A stretch of 64,000 nt of DNA from Humulus lupulus (taxonomy: Eukaryota; Streptophyta; Magnoliopsida; Rosales; Cannabaceae): NCBI RefSeq assembly GCF_963169125.1, contig NC_084798.1:100953970-101017969 (forward strand), given 5' to 3'. The notes under the pieces were generated by a model that had not been told where the DNA came from, made no database searches, and saw only the letters and a list, made by a program, of their open reading frames with translations. Shown here piece by piece: positions 21,969 to 32,906 of the stretch. Each line of letters opens with the position of its first letter. The stretch's first letter is position 1. Both the position numbers and the translations under genes were made by a program.

Positions 21969-23985
21969 GTCTCCCTCTTTCCTAATATTACCTTTCACTC
22001 TCCCTTTTTCAGGCATTGCCCATATTCGAAGCTCTTCAGATCTTCAAATCTCTGCACCAGCCATCACTTAGTCGTGCTTTATCATGGTTTTTCGCACTAT
22101 ACTTGCTCCAGTCGCTTGATACCAGTAAGTTTTTTCATTTTCCCTCTCGTTATTTTTGTAAAAAATGCTTTCTTTTTTCCTTAAGTTTTTCTGTTGTGAC
22201 CATGGGTAATATTCTTGATAAAGCCCTTAGATTTCTTGAATGCATGTGGCTTGAATCTGTAAATAGATGGATATTTTTTAGTAGCTTTCGGCCTGGGTAA
22301 TCTATTTGAACCTCTGATTTGTAAAAAAATGGGTTTGAACACCCTTTTTTTGTTGATTTACGCTCAGTGTTCTTGAAGAACACGAAGAACACCACTCGAA
22401 AAAAAAAAATTGGGGAAAACCCTCCACTTTCTCGGGTTCACTTGCTTTTAATCTGATTTGCCTGCTGTTTGATATGTTGTACCGTGTTTATTCTAGGTTG
22501 ATCGGTATAACCTATGTCATCCCTACCGACCAGTACTGTCCGGTGCCCTCGCCTCACCTTTCCTTTTTTTCTTGTGTGTGCAGAGGGAAGGTGACCACAG
22601 AACCGGCCTATACCTCATCACTTAGAATAATTAATGGCTCGCATCAAACAAACCAACCATGGCACGGAGGAGGAAGATCCCCATGTGGCACATCATGCCA
22701 CCGTCAGGGATGCGTAGGAGCTCCCACCCCCTGAGGAAGAGCCGAGCACCTCAGGGTAGAAAGGGGAAGCTAAAACGGACTACGTCGTGAAGATCTCTAC
22801 CGAGGTCATTCTTAACCCTACATCAGAGACAGAGGAGGATCCTCTGTACTTAGCTCCTAATAGCACTATTTCTGACAAACAGTTGCGAAACATCAAAGAG
22901 CATTTCAAGCTCAAAGATGTTTCAATTCTCAAACCTACTGCTTCACAAACCGTCGAGCACCCCGGAGCCCAGCCTGGAGCAGATTTCATATTAACACTGG
23001 TGCCACCCTTCCCCTTCTTCCATACTTTCACAGTGTGGCAGATTATTTTGAGCTTTTCCCCACCCAAATCAGTCCTAAGGGCATCCGTTTCCTTTCGGCC
23101 TTCTATGTTTTTTACAAATCCTTAAATTGGCCAGTGTTGACTGCACACGAAATAAACTATCTCTTTGACCTCAAGTCCAGCCCTCGACAAGGCAGGTCGA
23201 GGTATTTTTACTTTATCCATCGAGACTCCAACATTTACTTAGTGAATACTGAAGGTATCTCCAATGTTGGGGAGTATGCCAGGCAATACTTCGTCACATC
23301 AGACATTGCTACTAATCACATGTCCTTTCGTCGCAATGACCCATTCAGCTGGCTAGCCCCCACCAGAGAGAATGTGAGACGGGCCAAAGAACTTGCTGCC
23401 ATCCTAGTCGCAAAGATTTGGTGGCCTTGACCACCGCGAAAAGACTGCGTCAATGGGGCTCTACCCTGATCCCAAGACAAGGGCCAAGGGTGCCACCCTT
23501 ACCAGGAAATCACCTAGGACACCCCCGTCCCACACTAGGTCACCCATTTTATCACCCAGTAAGAAGCAAACCAAACCATCGATTCCGTTGTCCAGACCCT
23601 GCGTGTCCCACCGAATAAGAAGTTCAGCGAAAGTTGTTATCAAGGTGCCTGCTGAGCATGGCGCTCCCAAAACTGTCACTGCCCCTACCTAGAAAGGGCA
23701 AGCAGGCTATAGTAGAGCATATAGATTCAGAGTCATCAAGCAGTGATGGGGAACTTCTACTCAGGGAAACTGCTCAGGGGGATCTGAAAAGGGTGATCTG
23801 ACTCTCTTCTCACAACTTACCTTTACCTTTGCTTAATTATGATTTTTTTGCTTGCTCTGACCCTGCTCGACATCTTTACTAATCTTTTGCTTTCATTTTG
23901 TAGATATGTCATCCGTCTTTTTCAGGAAGTTTGCCAGAAGCATATGAGCAGTACTAGTAGTAACGCTCCCTCAGCTAAGCGTTAG

Positions 23986-26367
23986 TGTTACGCCTTGGCT
24001 ACCCCAGAACAGTTATGGTGATCGGTGAACCGGAAATTTGACTCGCTACCCGAGTCCTTTGGTTAAAAGCGTGCTTCTAGGTGTTATTAACAGGCTAAGG
24101 AGGAAAACCAATAAAAAGGAAAGGACATATTTTATTACGTATATAAACTGCTCATGAGCTCATCTAAACATTTAAAAGTTATAATATAAAATGGTCACTA
24201 CTGTTTTCAAATTTACAACCCCGCCGACCTAAGCGGCAAAAATAGGGTAAACCCCCTAGTTCCTCTGAGAACTCCTTGGCCATGGTGGTCAAGCGGCCGC
24301 ATATGTACACATCACCACCTAAGCTCTCCCCTCAAGGCTGGGTGAGCTTTTCTTTCCCTTTACCTGCACCACATATCACCCATGAGCCAAGGCCCAGCAA
24401 GAAAACACAATATAGCATGATATAATATCAACAATGATCATAATAATCATTCAGGACTATCAGTCCAAAACAGGTAGGTGACAGTTGCAAAAGTCACTAA
24501 TGTAGGTACAACTCCCTTTAGCCTTATGACGATAGGGTCACCGGGGCTTAACAAATAAGTGAACCTTTCACTAGCTTAAACAGGGTAGGTGCATGGTGAC
24601 TAGTCACCAACATAACCTTCCTCATGACTATAGAGTCATAACCCTAGAACATCGTTCCCTAGCCTGTGACAAACGGTCACCTGGGCCTTAGACCCTGGCT
24701 CTGAGTAACTAATCTTAGACTAGTCAAGCGCTTATAAGTTTCATCGACCTTAGGGTCGGTCCAGCATTAATGCCTTAGAGCCATTCAATGCTGATATTGA
24801 TTAGATCTAATATTCATTCGGCCCTGCGTTCAGGACGCTTCTGCTAGTTCTGACTCTTAGGTCAGTGTCCTCGACTAGTCAGTGCCATATACTAGTAAAC
24901 AATATTTGCTAGCATTTAATATGCAATATATGTCCACATTTATCAACCAACATGCCTCAATAACAATCATGCATGTCACATACACAGGGTGCAGTTTTCT
25001 TACCTCAGGTTCGAGCGAGAAATATTATAATGACGACCCCTGAGAACGATCGATCTTTTGGTTCCTTACCGGTTACCTAATCACAACCAATTATAACCTC
25101 CATTAATGAAAATCAACATGGATAGGGTCTTAACCTAAGCACCACTCTCAGGTCCTCAAAACATGCCCACACGGTGAGTAGATTCGATCCCGGGCCTTAA
25201 GGATTGAAACCCCAAGTCAAAAACCCTTAAAAACACTCAAAATGGGACTTTGAAGGAACAGAGTAGCACTACAGCGCTGATCCCTAGCGCCCTAGTGCTA
25301 TTCTCAGAACCCCCAACATGCCCAAAAGACCCCTGTGTAGCACTGTAGTACCCTAGGGTGGGCGCTATAGCGCTACCTCCAGACCAGATGCCCCCTGAAA
25401 CCTCCTTCTTCAACTCCTTCAATTCTAACCTGATTCCAATGCTTCCAAATCCCATTTTTTGTGCCAAATGAACCCAAAAAAAAAATCCCAACATACCCCA
25501 AACATCACAACCATAAGTACCCTAGCCAAAACTCCCAACAAAACCAAGATCTCAACCTAGAAATCACAACTGCAAAACAGAACTAAAACAGGGCAAGCCA
25601 GGGAATTCAATGGTTAGAAACTTACCCAAAGCTCAGCTTATGATGCTCTTCAATGGAGGAACACACTCCCAAACTCCCAAGGCTTACTTCCCAAGCTTGA
25701 ATCCTTAAGAATGGTTCAAAAATCACAAAGAAAGTGAAGGATAAAGAAAGTACGGGAAAGCTCTCCAAGTTACTCTGTTTTCTACCTCTTTCTCAGCTCA
25801 AAAATGGTTATATCTATCCTAGGGGTGAAAAGACCATTATAACCCTAGGTCAAATAAGGTTTTCCAAAGGCTCCCAAGGGAAAAATTGGTATTCCCCACC
25901 TATCTCGTTAATCATAATTAACGCTCTCCAATTCCCGCTATTCTCAATAATCTCAAACACCAATAATTTATATCCTATTACACTTTAATTCCCAGCAACG
26001 TTCTAATTATTAAAATCACCCCGAGACTCATCCCGAGCCCCGAACTTAAACCTGTTATGACTAGAGCGCTAATCAATAATCCAAGATCGTCTCATGCCAA
26101 ATAGCTCGAACAAACCCACATTATAATGTGGTCTCAACAATATATCACCGACATGCATACAAATATACAATTATACCCTCAACGGGCCAAATTACCATCA
26201 CACCCCTGTAATTAGAATGTGGACTCACATGCATGCATTTAACATCATATTATAATATAATTCACATATACATGCATTTATCAACTAATGGCATAATTAA
26301 GCAAGTATGGCCCTCCCGGCCTACTAATCCCACCATTAAACCACATTAGGGATTCCGGGGCATTACA
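23986..26367 (-). mobile_element. Solo LTR 2 of the Tekay/Del-type family (TSD gttag)
   Basis: This 2,382-bp LTR in minus orientation (plus reading TGTTACGCCTTGG to CGGGGCATTACA) is flanked by perfect gttag repeats at 23981-23985 and 26368-26372. It is the closest relative of the complete element's LTRs in this window: long stretches such as CATATGTACACATCA and TCCCGGGCCTTAAGGATTG are shared. AGCGCT motifs are at 25273 and 25369, with others decayed to AGCACT. It splits a Ser-rich exon of the antisense gene after SSTSSNAPSAKR. Confidence 0.95.
24527..24865. repeat. Mini-hairpin array in solo LTR 2
   Basis: Six inverted repeats: TGAC/GTCA at 24527-24540; GGTGACTAGTCACC, a perfect 14-bp palindrome, at 24595-24608; ATGAC/GTCAT at 24624-24639; GTGAC/GTCAC at 24666-24680; CGACC/GGTCG at 24745-24758; CTGAC/GTCAG at 24850-24865. 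All share the GAC...GTC core with different outer pairs and TAG-containing loops. Confidence 0.7.
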
Positions 26368-27511
26368 GTTAGAAAGCTGACTCTCCTGCCAAAACTACTG
26401 AGCAGGCCGAGAATACCCCTGATAAGAATTCTTCTCAGAAAAAGGCACATACACCATCGCGCAAATTTGGCATGAGCAAAGGACTCCCTGCCGAGGAGGT
26501 TACCCGCACGACTACTACACCGGGGCTAGCTACCTCGAGCAGAGCTCCAGAAGGCGTTGTTGAGGACCCTATTGGGGAGGTACACAGGCCTTTGAAGAAT
26601 GCCATGGCCATCCAAAAAGGACATATAAAAATGGTGTCTTCCTCCCAAGCTGAATTCATGGATACCCTTGGTACCATATCCCTGGATTACATCACCCGTA
26701 CCAGCCTTCAGGATGTTGCTAGGGTAAATAATTGATATGCTTAGTGTTTAACTAATCTTTCTTCTTTGTTACTTGTTCTAAATTTCTTCATTTCATATTG
26801 CACGGTATGCTGGCTCTCAGCTATGATCATCACCGACCCAAGGGAGTGAGCAAACACATGGTTGGCTTGGTGAAAGAGTCTGAGGACAAAGCATCTTAAG
26901 TGGTCCAGCAGTTCGAGCAAATCCAAAATCTTCAGCAGACCTCCGAGCGGATTTCCAATGAAAATGAGGGGCTCAAGACTGCTGCCGAGTATAGGAGCCT
27001 TGACATCAATCGACTGGAGATGAGGGTGGAGGAGCTGAAGGAAATTTCCATGTAGACTGTTGCCAAGGAAAGAGCCGTCCATGAAGAGAGGGATGCACTA
27101 GAAAAGGCCCTTGAGGAAGAGAAGGTTGGTAAGGTTGTTGATGCCGCGTCCTACGAGGCATTTGGCATGAGCACTTTCTATGACTTCTAGGTGTGCAATA
27201 AGGGGGTGGATTATAGCTATATGGGGGAAGCTTTTGATGAGCTTATGCAATATTGTGCTAAACGAGAACAAGCCGAGGCTTAGACTGTGTCCACCGAACA
27301 AGTTCCAGTTGTCCAGGACCCTGCTTTCTCTGTTTCCGCACAGGAAAACCCTCCTGCATCCGAGGAGTCTATTTTGCCCTCTAGCTTGAATGCTTCAGTT
27401 GACACTTCTGTTCCTGCCGACCAGCCTCAAGACTTGCCTGTCGACTAGCCTCAAGACCAACCAACCGACCAGCTTCACAACCAACAAACTCCTCAGCTTC
27501 AGAACCCTTGA

Positions 27512-28299
27512 AACACTTAATCTTTTTATCCTTTCTTTTATTTTGGAAAAAACAAAAAATGGATGAGCTGAGCAGCCTTTAATCTCGAGCAATCTTTATA
27601 CTTCGGTAAAAACAGCATGGCTGAGCCGAGCAGCCTTTAATCTTGAGCAATCTATTACTTTTCTATACAATGCTTCTCGTTTTAGCTTTATATCTGCCCG
27701 TGCCTTAGTTTTTCTTACTTCTCGGTATATACTATTTTTGGAGCTGTGTGGCTCTGTAAATCGGAGTTGTTCAATTTTTTCGAATGTGTTGTAAACAAAA
27801 ATTGTTCAACCCTTTCTACAGAAATTGTGTTATGATCCTTTTTTTTCCAGTATATACCGAACAACGCTCAAGCACTTTAACATTAATAAAGATTAATGTT
27901 TCTAAGTCCTTTTAATTACGCGCTTTTCTCTCTGCTTGTCCTTGTATGACTATGGTGCCCCCCAAGTGACCGAGCAGGAATCATAACTCATGGATTATCC
28001 TCTTGGTCACTTACTAATGGACTAGAGCTATTCGTAATAACCTATTCGGGGGTACTTGGGTTTGCCAAAACCTACAAAGGTTTCATACACTACCGACAAT
28101 CCATGAAATAAATCACTAGTAAGCAAGATAATCATTGTAAAAATAAGGCTTGTACAAATGGACAAAAATCGTGTCTTATTGATTAAAAATTAATCATACA
28201 CGACGTGTCGCTACAATGTAGCTTACATTCATAAATATAAATTATAAAATGTATGGGAAAATCGTGCTTGTGCATAATTAATATAGCTAACTTGAGCTG
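27512..28299. other. Spacer between the antisense gene and pol of element C, with a polypurine-like tract
   Basis: The first 450 bp read as a 3' UTR-like T-rich region with the repeated phrase GAGCCGAGCAGCCTTTAATC (about 27568 and 27620). TGCCCCCCAAGTGAC at 27956-27970 is, on the minus strand, a GTCACTTGGGGGGCA tract resembling the 3' PPT of element B. No protein domain is seen. Confidence 0.5.
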
Positions 28300-29430
28300 G
28301 TCGGTGGTATGGGCAGTTCGTGCCTGTACTGGCCAGTGAACGATCACTTAAAAATATCTTTATTAGTAGTACTTCCTCGAGTGTTCCCCATTCCAGTAAC
28401 GGGGGACAGGTACTAACTGGAAATCTGGTCATACCGTGCTAGCTTGTACGTGTTGGGTGGTACTATCTCTGTGACCTGGTAAAGACCTTCCTAGCTTGGC
28501 CCTAACACTCCCACCAAAGCATCTCGAGTTTCCGGGAATACTCTTAGCAAGACTAAATCTCCTATGTCAAACTTTAGGTGCTTAACTTTAGGTGCTTAAC
28601 TCTGGAATTGAAGTACCAGGCAACTTTTTGTTGGTGGGCAGTAAGGCATATGTTGGACTTTTTGTGTCTTTCTTCAATTTGGTCTAAGGACTCGACCAAT
28701 AGTTGGTGGTTACGACCTTGGTCGTATGCTGTACACTGGTGAGATGGTGGAGTCACCTCTACTGGCATCATTGCTTCATATCCATATGCGAGTGCAAAGG
28801 GGGTATCACCAGTAGTTGTTCGCTCAGTAGTCATGTATGACCAGAGTACTTCAGGCAGTTTCTCTGGCAAGTTTCTCTTAGCCTCTTCTAGATGCTTCTT
28901 CAGAGTGTCTTTGAGAGTCTTGTTAACTGCTTCAACTTGCCCATTTTCTTGAGGGTGCAAAATTGGTGAAAAACTTTCTGTGACGCCATGCTTGGCACAG
29001 AAATCATTGAATAGTTGGGTGTCAAACTGGGTGCCATTGTATGATACTATCTTTTGAGGTAGTCCAAACCTTCAGATTATATTTTTCACTACAAATTATA
29101 ATACTTTTTTTTGGAAGTAATGGTTTTCAATGGCTCGGCCTCCATCCACTTGGTGAAATAATCCACTGCTACCACTCCATATTGTACTCCCCCATTTCCT
29201 TTTAGCAATCAACCAATGAGGTCAATTCCCAAAATGGCAAAGGGCCATGGACTTTGCATTTGGGTTAGCTCATTTGGGGCTGCTCAAGGTATCTTAGCAA
29301 ATCTTTGGCACTTGTCACATCTTCGAACATATGCAGAGGCATCTTCGTTCATAGTTGGCCAGAAGTAGCCTTGCCTTAAAATCTTCTTAGACAGACTTTT
29401 CCCCCCTACATGGTTCCCACAGAAACCTTC
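28300..29430 (-). pseudogene. Integrase of Tat element C, catalytic Asp lost
   Basis: Reading from about 29430 down: zinc-binding end (CDKCQRF), PWPFAILGIDLIG with the first catalytic Asp, VDYFTKWMEAEPL, then IVSYNGTQFDTQLF where relatives have SDNGTQF, so the second catalytic Asp is Tyr. HPQENGQVEAVNKTLKDTLK follows with the catalytic Glu. A perfect 14-bp tandem duplication (28571-28584 and 28585-28598) shifts the frame before the C-terminal GDLVLLRVFPETRD. The 128-codon open part is 28574-28960. Stops upstream (for example in AKIP*AAPN) also fit CAG to TAG. The protein cannot integrate DNA. Confidence 0.85.
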
Positions 29431-29498
29431 ATGTACCTCTTCCAGTAGTCATCCTAATTTTGTTTGGTTGACACACCTGAGCAATGACATGGAAAACC

Positions 29499-30650
29499 CT
29501 AGTATATACATAACCTCATCCAAGATAGGTACCGAGCATATTTCCTCATCAGTTTCCTAGAATCATTGCGACTGTTGGGCAAGATTCCGTGTTCTAGATA
29601 AGCTACAATTAGGGTCATCCATGATGGAGTGTTGTTTATCAGAAGGACTAGTTGTAGCAGGTTGATACTAGGTTCGATCAGGTATTCAATAGGAACCAGG
29701 TTGGCTTTGTCCACCACCGCACTATTGGCCAGTCTGGTCAGTGCATCTTTTGTGGCATTCTGCTCTCTTGGTATCTGTTGGATGGTGTATTTCTTGAGCT
29801 GGGCGAGTAGGTCCTTGATCTTACTTAGGTAGGCCATCATTGTTTCTCCTCGAGCAATGTACTCATCGAGGATTTGATTGACAGCAAGTTGTGAATCAGT
29901 GTATATGTCCAAGACTTCATCTATCACTTCTTTTACTAACCTCAGCCCCGCGATTAACGCTTTGTATTATGCTTATTTACTAGATGCTTTAAACCCAAAA
30001 CGGAGTGCACAATGGATGCATTGCCCTTCAGGTGTGTGAGGGAAAGACCGGCCCTAGATAGTTGGTCGGTAGATGAGCCATCGACGTGTAGCTTCCAGAC
30101 CTGGGGCTCTACTTCAGAATGTTCATTTCTGGGTGCTCGGTGTTCTGCTCGGCACCTATACTGGGCAGTGGTCTAGACTCTGATGACTGCTCGGCCATTT
30201 CTTCATGTGTTTCTAGTAACCCAGTACATTCAGCTACAAAATCTAGAAGAGCCTGGCCCTTAATTTCTGTTTGGGGCTGGTAGGTTATTTCATATTGTCC
30301 GAGCTCTATAGACTATTTGAGTAACTGGCTAGAGGTATCTGACTTTTGTAGGACTTGGCGCAATGGTTGGTTGGTAAGAACCTTTATGGGATGAGCTTGG
30401 AAGTATGGGTGAAGTTTTCTGGACGATAGGAGCAGGTAGTAAGTTAATTTTTCAATTAGAGGATACCTACTCTTGGCTTCGACCAACCTTTTACTGACAT
30501 AGTAGACTGGATGTTGAATCTTGTTTTCTTCTCTGACCAGGACTACGCTGACAATGTGTTGAGTCACTGCTAGGTATATGCATAGTTATTCACCTTCTAG
30601 AGGTTTTGAGAGGATCAGGGGTTGTACCAACTGCTGCTTTAGAGCTTGGA
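29499..30650 (-). pseudogene. RNase H and second (archaeal-like) RNase H of Tat element C
   Basis: The standard domain follows RT: AFQALKQQLVQPLILSKP, then 30567-30313 with VVLVREENKIQHPVYYVSKRL and RKLHPYFQAHPIKVLTNQPL. After a linker (LLDFVAECTG) a second RNase H begins near 30110 (VWKLHVDGSSTDQLSRAGL, frameshift and stops near 29970) and continues in 29927-29499 (DIYTDSQLAVNQIL, EYIARGETMMAYLSK, QQIPREQNATKDALTRLAN). Two RNase H domains in tandem are a known mark of Tat-lineage elements. Stops include AAA TAG TCT, where Trp is expected. Confidence 0.75.
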
Positions 30651-30654
30651 AGGC

Positions 30655-31695
30655 TTATTCGCACTCTTTGGTCCATTCAAATTTCTTTGTGCCTCTGAGG
30701 ATATTAAAAAATGGAACACACTTATCTGTGTATTTGGACACGAATCTGTTGAGTGCTGCTACATGTCTTGTTAGACTTTGCATGTCCTTGATCCTGGCTA
30801 GTGAGGGCATGTCCATCTGTGCCTTTATTTTCTCGGGGTTTTCTACAATTCCCCTAGAGTTCACTATGAATCTTAGGAATTTTCCTGACCCTACACCAAA
30901 AGAGAATTTCAAGGGGTTCAACTTCATTCTATATTGCCTCGAGACGTTGAAACATTCCTTCAAGTCCTCAATGTGACCCCCAGCCTTTTTGGATTTCACC
31001 AACATATCATCCACGTAAACCTCCATGTTATTTCCTATTTTGTCTTTGAACATACGGTTTATCAACTGTTGATACGTGGCTCCAACATTTTTTAGTCCGA
31101 ACGGCATGACTTTATAACAGTATAGCCCCACATCCGTGTGAAAGCTGGTGTGCTCCTGGTCGGGAGGGTGCACGCTTATCTGGTTGTACCTCGAGTAGGT
31201 ATCCATAAGGGTTAAGATTTCATGGCCGGCTGTAGCATCCACCAGCTGGTCGATTCTTGGAAGTGGGAAGCAGTCCATCGGGCATGCCTTATTTAAATCT
31301 GTGAAATCTATGCACACCCTCCACTTATTATTAGGCTTCGGCACCAATACGGGATTGGACACCCATACTGGGTAGAAGGCTTCTCTAATGAAGTTGTTAT
31401 TTTGAAGCTTCTCCACCTCCTTCTTCAATACCTTTTCCCTCATTGGATCTAGTGACCTCCTTTTCTGCTGTATGGGCTTGAAGTGATCAGTATCGATGAT
31501 GAGGGTGTGTCTTATAATGGTTGGGCAAATCCCTACCATATCATCGTGAGACCAGGCGAATACATCTTGGTTGTCTCGTGAGAACTGGATCAAGGTGGAT
31601 CTTATGTTCCCGGACAACCCTTTCCCTATCTTAATTACCCTGGTCGGGAACCTTAGGTCAAGTGGTACCTCTTCTAATTCTTCGACTGGACCCAC
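30655..31695 (-). CDS. Reverse transcriptase of Tat element C (open 346-codon part)
   Basis: This is the best preserved coding part of element C. After a linker (MGPVEELEEVPLDLRFPTRV, DVFAWSHDDMVGI) come RT motifs NNFIREAFYPVWVSNPVLVP, KWRVCIDFTDLNKACP, CFPLPRIDQLVDATAGHE, DTYSRYNQISVHP, HTSFHTDVGLYCYKVMPFGL, and the catalytic MEVYVDDMLVKS near residue 230, then KFLRFIVNSRGIVENPEKI. It ends at TAA after TKECE, where relatives continue QAF, so CAA became TAA. The first Met is internal to the polyprotein. Confidence 0.9.
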   Translation of the reverse strand: MGPVEELEEVPLDLRFPTRVIKIGKGLSGNIRSTLIQFSRDNQDVFAWSHDDMVGICPTIIRHTLIIDTDHFKPIQQKRRSLDPMREKVLKKEVEKLQNNNFIREAFYPVWVSNPVLVPKPNNKWRVCIDFTDLNKACPMDCFPLPRIDQLVDATAGHEILTLMDTYSRYNQISVHPPDQEHTSFHTDVGLYCYKVMPFGLKNVGATYQQLINRMFKDKIGNNMEVYVDDMLVKSKKAGGHIEDLKECFNVSRQYRMKLNPLKFSFGVGSGKFLRFIVNSRGIVENPEKIKAQMDMPSLARIKDMQSLTRHVAALNRFVSKYTDKCVPFFNILRGTKKFEWTKECE

Positions 31696-31809
31696 CCCTA
31701 TATCAATATCCCCAAAATGAGGGTTTATGTCCTCCCCCTCATTTTGGGCTACATCCTATTTCTGGTGATTGGGCCCTGCAAGTTGTGCGGTATAGACTGC
31801 CTTCCCTAC

Positions 31810-32430
31810 CTATTTTACTAATGAATTATAACATTCTCTGCCCACCAGTTGGTTCCCTTTGAGACATCCTATACCTGTCTGGGTTGGGAATTTGACGAGC
31901 AGATGGAAGACCGAAGTGACTGCTCGAAGGTCATACAAGGATGGTCGACCTATCATGGCATTGTATGGAGAGGGGATGTCGATTACTACGAACAAAGCCA
32001 TTACAATGTTGCTTGTAGGTGTCATCCTTACTGTCAAAGGCAATCTTATGCTTCCTACTGGGGCCATGCCATTCCCTGTAAACCAATACAGTAGCTTCTC
32101 GCATGGTTTCAGATCTGTGATGCTTAAATTCATCCTCTCCAAGGTACTCTTGAACAGGATGTTGGCAGATGACCCATGGTCAATCATCGTTTGGGCTACG
32201 ATCATGTTGGCGATTTTCACTTCTACCACCAAAGGATAATTATGCGAATGATGTATGTGACTTATGTCTTCCTCATTGAAGGCGATGGGCTCACACTTGT
32301 AGCAAGGTTGTTTGGGAGTACGCTCCTGGACAACCAGTACATCTTCCTCATGCTCGTGCCTAAAGGAGCGAGCGTATCTTTCTAGAGCTTTTCCGGAGTT
32401 TCTGGCCAAATGTGGTCTGCCACAGATCAT
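31810..32430 (-). CDS. Aspartic protease region of Tat element C
   Basis: The 206-codon open frame contains YPLVVEVKIANMIVAQTMID followed by HGSSANILFKSTLERM, giving an Asp-x-Gly-Ser active site near residue 87, the block LTVRMTPTSNIVMALFVV, and YNAMIGRPSLYDLRAVTSVF with the tail PTQTGIGCLKGNQLVGRECY. Unlike element A the active-site Gly is present. It would cut Gag-Pol into mature proteins. It lies between the Gag knuckle (about 32580-32650) and the RT linker. Confidence 0.85.
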   Translation of the reverse strand: MICGRPHLARNSGKALERYARSFRHEHEEDVLVVQERTPKQPCYKCEPIAFNEEDISHIHHSHNYPLVVEVKIANMIVAQTMIDHGSSANILFKSTLERMNLSITDLKPCEKLLYWFTGNGMAPVGSIRLPLTVRMTPTSNIVMALFVVIDIPSPYNAMIGRPSLYDLRAVTSVFHLLVKFPTQTGIGCLKGNQLVGRECYNSLVK

Positions 32431-32906
32431 ATCTAGCCGACCAAAAACTAGTGGTGGTAGGAGAGGTTGATTGCTTTTGTATTGTTGAGACTATTGTTGA
32501 GGAGGTTGTTGAGGATGCTGGTCGGTAGTCAGTCGTACATACTTCTTCAGATTAGCATTGTTTTGTCGAATGAGAATTCTATCTCTTCCTCAGGTGCTTA
32601 CATTCATTGGTTTCATGACCATAGTCATTGTGAAACTGACAGAACTTAGTCATATCCTTCTTATTAACACCCTTTCTCATTGGTGGAGGTCTTTTGTACG
32701 GCACGACTGACTGTGTAGCGTTGAAAACATCTACACGGGGCTCTAACAGGATGGAGTAAGTAGTAAACTTAGGAACATATTCTCATGGTTTGGGCTGCTC
32801 GATGGTCTTAGGCTTCTTATTGTCATTCTGGTTACCACTACTTCATGCCCCATTACTCTGTTTGCCATTCTTAGCCCCATTCTTTCCTCCCTCTGCAGGG
32901 TTAGTT

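Larger units (their letters stand above)
21990..27511 (+). pseudogene. Antisense accessory gene of element C (spliced; putative gypsy-type transposon domain, coiled coil)
   Basis: It lies opposite in strand to pol, between integrase and the element's 3' end. Exon 1 is a 5' UTR; intron 1 runs from GTAAGT 22125 to TGTGTGCAG 22583. The ATG is at 22634 (MARIKQTNHGTEEEDPHV). A domain resembling 'putative gypsy type transposon' proteins spans about 23030-23428 (PTQISPKGIRFLSAFYVFYK), with a frameshift near 23025. Ser-rich linker exons follow; a solo LTR is inserted at 23986-26367. An intron runs from GTAAAT 26724 to CTCTCAG 26820. A coiled coil (26830-27140) and a C-terminal block with CNKGVDYSYMGEAF precede a Pro/Gln tail ending at TGA 27509. 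Several stops fit CAG/CAA to TAG/TAA. The function of such proteins is unknown. Confidence 0.65.

Noticed and set aside
17766..21990. A second LTR for Tat element C on its left side
   Set aside because: I compared this stretch with 37816-38607 and saw no shared ends or blocks; the purine-like ACCCCCAAAT near 21722 is not next to a TG...CA terminus.
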